Positions 60,011 to 64,000 of a stretch of 64,000 nt of DNA are shown here, piece by piece. Each line of letters opens with the position of its first letter. Position 1 is the stretch's first letter. The position numbers and the translations under genes were made by a program. The stretch covers positions 1 through 64,000 of the forward strand of contig CAZVZK010000027.1 of the NCBI GenBank assembly GCA_964630925.1, in the 5' to 3' direction. Source of the DNA: RGDT01 sp964630925 (lineage in GTDB: Bacteria; Planctomycetota; Planctomycetia; Gemmatales; Gemmataceae). The notes under the pieces were generated by a model that was not told the DNA's origin, made no database searches, and saw only the letters and a program-made list of their open reading frames with translations.

Positions 60011-61264
60011 TCACTTCCCCTCGGCCGCCTTGAGCTTCTTCTCCACGTCCACCTTGCGCTTCACGTCGCGCTTGCTCGTCGTCGCGTACTCCAGGCCCTT
60101 CTTCCACGCCGCCACGGCCTCGGCCTTCTCGCCCAGCGCCATGTGAATGTCGCCCAGGTGGTCGAGGATCTCCAGGTGCTGCCCCTCCGGGTCCCTCACC
60201 GCCTCCTGCAACAGCGGCTTCGCTTCCTTCGCCTTCCCTTGCTTGAACAGCACCCACCCCAGGCTATCCACGTACGACGGGTTGTCCTTGTCGTCCTTCG
60301 GCGTCAGGTCCGGGTTCAGCTTCTTGCGGATCTTCCGCTCCTCCGCGATGGCCCGCCGGATGAGCTTCTCGGCCTCCTGGAGGTTCTTCCCGTTGTCCGC
60401 CCAGATGAACCCCAGGTCGTTGTTGTACGTCGGGTTGTTCGGCTCGCGCTCCAGGAGCGCCTTGAGCTGCTCCGCCGCCTTGTCGATCTGCCCCATGTCC
60501 ACGTACAGGCCCGACAGCGTGTAGCGGAACTCGTCCGCCCACTCGTCGCGGACCTCCTTCTCCAACCGGTCGTCCTTCGACACCTTGTCGATCAGCTCGA
60601 CGTACAGCTTGGCCGCGTCCTCGTGCTGCTCGCCCTCGCGCAGCACCTGCGCCTTGAGCGAGTGGTGCAGCCAGTTCTTGGGGTCGCGGGCGATCACGTC
60701 GTCGATGATCTTCACCGCCCGCTTCACGCCGCCCTGCCGCGCGATGGCCACGATCATCCGCCGGAACACCGTCTCCTTCAGACGCTCCAGCCCCTCGCTG
60801 TCGGGGTCCTCCTCATCGACCTCGATGGCCAGGAACTCCTTGCACACCTTCTCGACCTCGGCGTTGCGCCCCGCGTCCAGGTTCACCTGGATGATCCCCA
60901 GGTACGCCGTCGCCAGCCCGCGCTCGCTGCCCATCTTCGCCGACATCTTTGCGTAGGCCTTGTACAGCGCGATGGCCGCGTCCGTGTGCTTGTGCGACTC
61001 GGCGGCCAGGGCCATCAGGAAGGTCGTGTTGCGGCCCATCCGCGGCGGCGTCTCGCGGGAGAGATCCAGGGCGGCGGCGACCAGCCTCTTGCCGCGGGCC
61101 GCGTCGGCCGACAGCTCGGCGAGTTTGCCCAGGATCGGCTCGTTGCCGGTGATCGCGTTGAACGACAACACCTCGCGGCTCGCCTCGTCCGGCGTGGGCG
61201 GGCCGGCGGCGAAGCTGGCCGACCCGATCAGTGCCAACGCCAACAGCCCGCGTACCTTGACCAT
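60011..61264 (-). CDS. Secreted TPR protein
   Basis: A 417-residue exported protein with a signal peptide (VRGLLALALIGSASFA, cleavage near residue 19). About ten helical hairpins of TPR type fill the rest (AAIALYKAYAKMSAK, WLHHSLKAQVLREGEQHEDA, YTLSGLYVDMGQIDKAAEQL, DNPSYVDSLGWVLFKQGKAK, EILDHLGDIHMALGEKAEAV). The SYVDSLGWVLFKQGK segment is close to the outer-membrane TPR proteins of planctomycetes and proteobacteria. GGGAGG lies ahead of the ATG. It is convergent with the GyrB-like gene. Confidence 0.8.
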   Translation of the reverse strand: MVKVRGLLALALIGSASFAAGPPTPDEASREVLSFNAITGNEPILGKLAELSADAARGKRLVAAALDLSRETPPRMGRNTTFLMALAAESHKHTDAAIALYKAYAKMSAKMGSERGLATAYLGIIQVNLDAGRNAEVEKVCKEFLAIEVDEEDPDSEGLERLKETVFRRMIVAIARQGGVKRAVKIIDDVIARDPKNWLHHSLKAQVLREGEQHEDAAKLYVELIDKVSKDDRLEKEVRDEWADEFRYTLSGLYVDMGQIDKAAEQLKALLEREPNNPTYNNDLGFIWADNGKNLQEAEKLIRRAIAEERKIRKKLNPDLTPKDDKDNPSYVDSLGWVLFKQGKAKEAKPLLQEAVRDPEGQHLEILDHLGDIHMALGEKAEAVAAWKKGLEYATTSKRDVKRKVDVEKKLKAAEGK

Positions 61265-61522
61265 CGCTTCGCCTCCCTCGGGGCCGCCGATCCTCACGTC
61301 CTTGCCTCTCGGGCCCGGCCCGCCCACGCGGGCCATCCCCCCATCCTAGCCGAACGGCACTCCCCGTGCCAATGGAAGATCTCAGCCGGCCCCTTGACGC
61401 CCGCCGGGGCCCTCCCCTATCATCCCCGTGTCACGCCCCCACGGAATGGTTATCGCCTGGTCCATCACGAAGTGTGATGGGGCGAGCCTGGGGCGGGCAT
61501 TCCCACACAAGGGGACCACCGA

Positions 61523-62068
61523 ATGAAGCTGTCGCACTTCGCCGCCCTGGCCGTCGCCCTGTTCGTCGGCTCGGCCATCGCCGAGGAGAAGGCCATCAAG
61601 TCCGGCCCGCAGGCCGGCGAGGAGCTGGCCGGCCCGTTCCACCCGCTCAATATCAACGGCAAGTCCGCCGGCAAGAAGTTCTGCCTCTACTGCGCCAACG
61701 GCGGCAACCCCGTCGCCATGGTCTTCGCCCGCGAGGCCTCCGCCGACCTCGAGAAGCTCGTCAAGAAGCTCGACGCCGCCGTCGGCAAGGCCGAGAAGGC
61801 CGGCAGCTTCGTCGTGTTCTGCTCGAGCGAGGACGGCCTTGAGGCCAAGCTGAAGAAGATGGCCAAGGACGCCGACCTCAAGAAGGTCGTCCTCTCCATC
61901 GACAACCCCGCCGGCCCCGAGGGCTACAAGGTCGCCAAGGAGGCCGAGATCACCGTCGTCCTCTACAAGAACCGGACGTGCGAGCAGAACTTCACCTTCG
62001 CCAAGGGCAAGATCACGGACGCCGACATCACCAAGATCGTCGAGGCCACCGACAAGCTGGTCAAGTGA
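61523..62068 (+). CDS. Secreted thioredoxin-fold-like protein
   Basis: A 181-residue exported protein with a signal peptide (ALAVALFVGSAIA, about 1-20). The mature protein reads GEELAGPFHPLNINGKSAG, then KKFCLYCANGGNPVAMVFAR with a CxxC (Cys54 and Cys57 by my count), an EEK-rich helix, VVFCSSEDG and a closing beta-helix ITVVLYKNRTCEQNFTF. The architecture is that of a thioredoxin-like redoxin domain in which the CLYC pair sits before the first helix. A redox role is inference. A 15-bp terminator follows at 62130. Confidence 0.65.
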   Translation: MKLSHFAALAVALFVGSAIAEEKAIKSGPQAGEELAGPFHPLNINGKSAGKKFCLYCANGGNPVAMVFAREASADLEKLVKKLDAAVGKAEKAGSFVVFCSSEDGLEAKLKKMAKDADLKKVVLSIDNPAGPEGYKVAKEAEITVVLYKNRTCEQNFTFAKGKITDADITKIVEATDKLVK

Positions 62069-62072
62069 CCTT

Positions 62073-62212
62073 AGTAGCTGACAGCCAGCAACAGCCGGCG
62101 AACAGCCAGCAACAGCCAGCTTAACAGCCAACAGCCGGACTCCCCATCAGCGGGAGTCCGGCTGTTCTTGCTTTCGCTTGCTTCCGCTGGCCGTTGCTGG
62201 CTGTCAGCTACT
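62073..62212. repeat. Inverted repeat enclosing a terminator and CAGCCAGCAAC repeats
   Basis: The 20-base arms AGTAGCTGACAGCCAGCAAC (62073-62092) and its exact complement (62193-62212) flank a region with four or five copies of AACAGCCAGC-type direct repeats. A terminator lies at its centre. Confidence 0.75.
62130..62176 (+). terminator. Intrinsic terminator of the thioredoxin-like gene
   Basis: A 15-bp perfect stem (62130-62144 with 62152-62166), a 7-base loop, then CTTGCTTTCG. Confidence 0.7.
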
Positions 62213-62307
62213 CCGGTCAGCTATTCACAGCCCGCCCTTTTTCCCTCCCCCCCTTGCCCGCCGGGCCGTTCCGCCTATCCGAACGCCCGAATCCGCCGGC
62301 CCTGCGT

Positions 62308-62661
62308 GTGGCGACGGAGACGGAGAAGGGGCACGGGCGGACGGAGACGCGGGAGCTGGAGACGACGACGGCCCTGACGCTGGGCCGGAAGTGGCCGGGC
62401 CTGAAGCGGGGGTTCCGGATAACGCGGACGCGGGTGGTGAAGGGTGTGACCACGACGGAGGTGCATTACGGGATCACGAGCCTGACGGAGGGGGAGGCGG
62501 ACGCGAGGCGTCTGCTGGGGCTGGTGCGGGGGCACTGGCGGATAGAGAACGGGCTGCACTGGGTGCGCGACGTGACGATGGGCGAGGACGCCTGCCGGGT
62601 GCGGCGCGGCAACGCGCCGCAGGTGCTGGCGGCCTTCAGGAGCCTGGCCGTGTTCCGTTAA
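62308..62661 (+). pseudogene. ISAs1-family transposase C-terminal remnant
   Basis: The frame encodes KGHGRTETRELETTTAL, GITSLTEGEADARRLLGLVR, GHWRIENGLHWVRDVTMGED and ACRVRRGNAPQVLAAFRSLA. This is the hallmark C-terminus of ISAs1-family DDE transposases (the conserved GH.R.E.R and HW.IEN..HW..DV...ED). The catalytic N-terminal two-thirds are missing, and a stop follows LAVFR earlier than normal, so it cannot be active. No inverted terminal repeats or target duplication were found. Confidence 0.8.
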
Positions 62662-62773
62662 GGCGATGCCCCTTTCCGCAGGGCTGCCCGGCTCTGAGCC
62701 CGCTTGACCGGAGATGGACGACTCGGATACAGTCCGGCCGGCGCAGCGCCGCCACGCCCGAAGAGGAGCCGCC

Positions 62774-64000
62774 ATGAGCCCCGACGCCACCCCGGCCGCC
62801 TCCCGGCACGTCTGGGCCGTCCGCATCGCCTGCCTCGCCCTCCTGCTCGCCGCCCATTTCGCCGCGCGCTGGCAGGTCGCCCGCACACTCACCACCGGTG
62901 GCGGGGGGCCGTTGTGGGCGTCCGCATCCCTCTACCCCGACGTGTACCGCGTGTCGCTCTCCCTGGCCGAAGGCAGGGGCTATCGCACCATCGCCCTCGG
63001 CGGCCCGCCTCTCACCGAAGAAGGCATGCTCGAGCCCGGGGCGGCGGTCGAGCCGTCCCCCGAGGCCCGGCCTCTGCTCGAGTTCTTCCGCTTCGAGCGA
63101 CAACGGCTGTCACGCGATCAGCTCGACGCCTACTGGGCCAGCGCCGACGCCGCCAGCCCCGAGACGGGCAACTACGAGTCGGGCCGTGTCTTCGACCTGT
63201 ATGCCGTCGCCCTGCTGTGGCGTCTCTTCGGCGTCTCGTGGCCTGTCTTCTTCGCCTTCTGCGCGGCGTCCAGCACCGCCTGCTGCCTCGCCGCCGTCCT
63301 CATCGCCTGGAGGCTGTCGTACAGCTGGCTGGCCGGCCTCGCCGCCGGGGCGCTCTTCGCCGTCTCGCCCTTCGAGACCCTCTTCGCCATCCGCACCGTC
63401 CGCGACATCTCGCCGCTCTGGGCGGCCACGTTCTCCTTCGCCGTGTTCGTCCTGTGCGTCGAACGCTTCAAATCGGCATGGGCCAACGGCCTCGCCGCCT
63501 TCGCCCTCGGGGCCGTCGCCCTCGCCGGCAAGGGCTGGCGCTCCGACGCCATGCTCCTCGCGCCGATCCTGTTCGCCGCCCTGGCCGTCACCGCGTGGCG
63601 GGCGCGGGGCTGGCTCGCCTCCCTCTCCGCTTGCGGGCTGTACGCCCTGGGGGCGTCGGCGGTCCTGCTCGTCCTCTCGCTGATCGCACCGCCCCCCCCC
63701 GGGTCAAACAGCACCTCGTTCCACGTCGCGTACTACGGCTACTCCGCCCGCGCCAACGTCCTCGGGGTCGAGAACAGCCTGCGGGTCGCCCGCTGCGACC
63801 TCGACACCTATTACCGCGTCCGCGAGCGTCACCTGGCCGACGGCCTGCCCGGCAGGCCGCCGCGCATCTACGGCCCCGGCTACGGCGAGCTGTGCCGGGC
63901 CATGTACCTCGACGCCCTGCCGTACCACGCCCACGTCTACGCCCGCGCGTTCCCCTGGTTCTACTGGCAGGCGCACTCCGCCCTCCCCGCCGAGGGGCTG
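62774..64000 (+). CDS. Polytopic membrane protein, 3'-truncated by the window
   Basis: 409 codons open to the end of the window, starting at ATG 62774 behind AAGAGGAG. The first helix is at about 17-33 (RIACLALLLAAHFAARW), with a periplasmic loop of about 130 residues (PDVYRVSLSLAEGRGYRTI) next. About six helices follow (LYAVALLWRLFGVSWPVFFA, WLAGLAAGALFAVSPFETLF, LWAATFSFAVFVLCVERF, MLLAPILFAALAVTAWRA, GLYALGASAVLLVLSLIA). The long early loop and SPFETLFAIRTVRD suggest a GT-C-type glycosyltransferase like ArnT/PMT, but the diagnostic acidic motif is not clear. A C9 run at 63692-63700 keeps frame. Confidence 0.75.
   Translation, partial: MSPDATPAASRHVWAVRIACLALLLAAHFAARWQVARTLTTGGGGPLWASASLYPDVYRVSLSLAEGRGYRTIALGGPPLTEEGMLEPGAAVEPSPEARPLLEFFRFERQRLSRDQLDAYWASADAASPETGNYESGRVFDLYAVALLWRLFGVSWPVFFAFCAASSTACCLAAVLIAWRLSYSWLAGLAAGALFAVSPFETLFAIRTVRDISPLWAATFSFAVFVLCVERFKSAWANGLAAFALGAVALAGKGWRSDAMLLAPILFAALAVTAWRARGWLASLSACGLYALGASAVLLVLSLIAPPPPGSNSTSFHVAYYGYSARANVLGVENSLRVARCDLDTYYRVRERHLADGLPGRPPRIYGPGYGELCRAMYLDALPYHAHVYARAFPWFYWQAHSALPAEGL

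Overview
The window (about 68-70% G+C by eye) reads as chromosome of a planctomycete, most likely family Gemmataceae. The marker families are a DUF1559 type-II pseudopilin paired with a small lipoprotein, DUF1549/DUF1553 and DUF1080 proteins, ASPIC/UnbV-FG-GAP proteins, paired BatA/vWA proteins, and small cysteine-rich or low-complexity secreted proteins. Two copies and one remnant of the Gemmataceae 'TEAEWL...HVRGCW' family are also present. The genus is an inference. No rRNA, tRNA or CRISPR was recognised.

Layout. 0-6.2 kb, + strand: HAD phosphatase, ribosome silencing factor rsfS, argS, an Mpo1-like membrane protein, then an MFS transporter overlapping an N-acetylneuraminate-lyase-like aldolase. 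6.3-9.8 kb, - strand: a large secreted putative carbohydrate-active protein and a Gly/Tyr-rich secreted protein. 10-14.7 kb, +: DUF1080, DUF2721, a GYF-domain protein, two low-complexity secreted proteins separated by a poly-G/C tract, a cREC-type receiver protein and a tiny Cys-rich protein. 14.8-16.6 kb, -: a HEAT-repeat protein and a PDZ-like gene with a -1 frame break. 16.7-33.4 kb: a Tat-exported sulfite-oxidase-like enzyme with a beta-lactamase-fold hydrolase, then an envelope and electron-transfer block (DUF1559, lipoprotein, TPR, seven-haem cytochrome c with TPR, membrane TPR protein, vanadium-haloperoxidase-like protein, two ASPIC/UnbV proteins). 33.5-41.4 kb, -: sugar isomerase, two vWA membrane proteins and a DUF1549/1553 protein, with several palindromic repeats and a MITE-like element between them. 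41.7-46.7 kb: TolC-family efflux protein facing a membrane MutS-like ATPase and a small secreted protein. 46.9-57.7 kb: the TEAEWL/RPF small-protein cassettes, YkgJ, WD40, thiolase, DUF2382, Nudix, a kelch/Fn3 protein and ThiF/MoeB. 57.8-64 kb: a possible short sigma-54 transcript, a GEEGG-repeat protein, a GyrB-like protein lacking TOPRIM, a TPR protein, a thioredoxin-like secreted protein, an ISAs1-family transposase remnant and a membrane protein running off the window.

The most interesting signal is one reading frame of 1,024 codons on the minus strand (31531 to 28457). It encodes a HEAT/FG-GAP/ASPIC-UnbV protein and is interrupted once by an in-frame TGA at 29108-29110. A hairpin at the position expected for a bacterial SECIS element follows directly, so this is a selenoprotein candidate. 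Other items of note are a perfect C CCC CCA slippery heptamer at the frame break of the PDZ-like gene, a 196-bp MITE-like element whose end recurs 17 kb away, two further palindrome families, and a recurring convergent pairing of two undescribed small-protein families.
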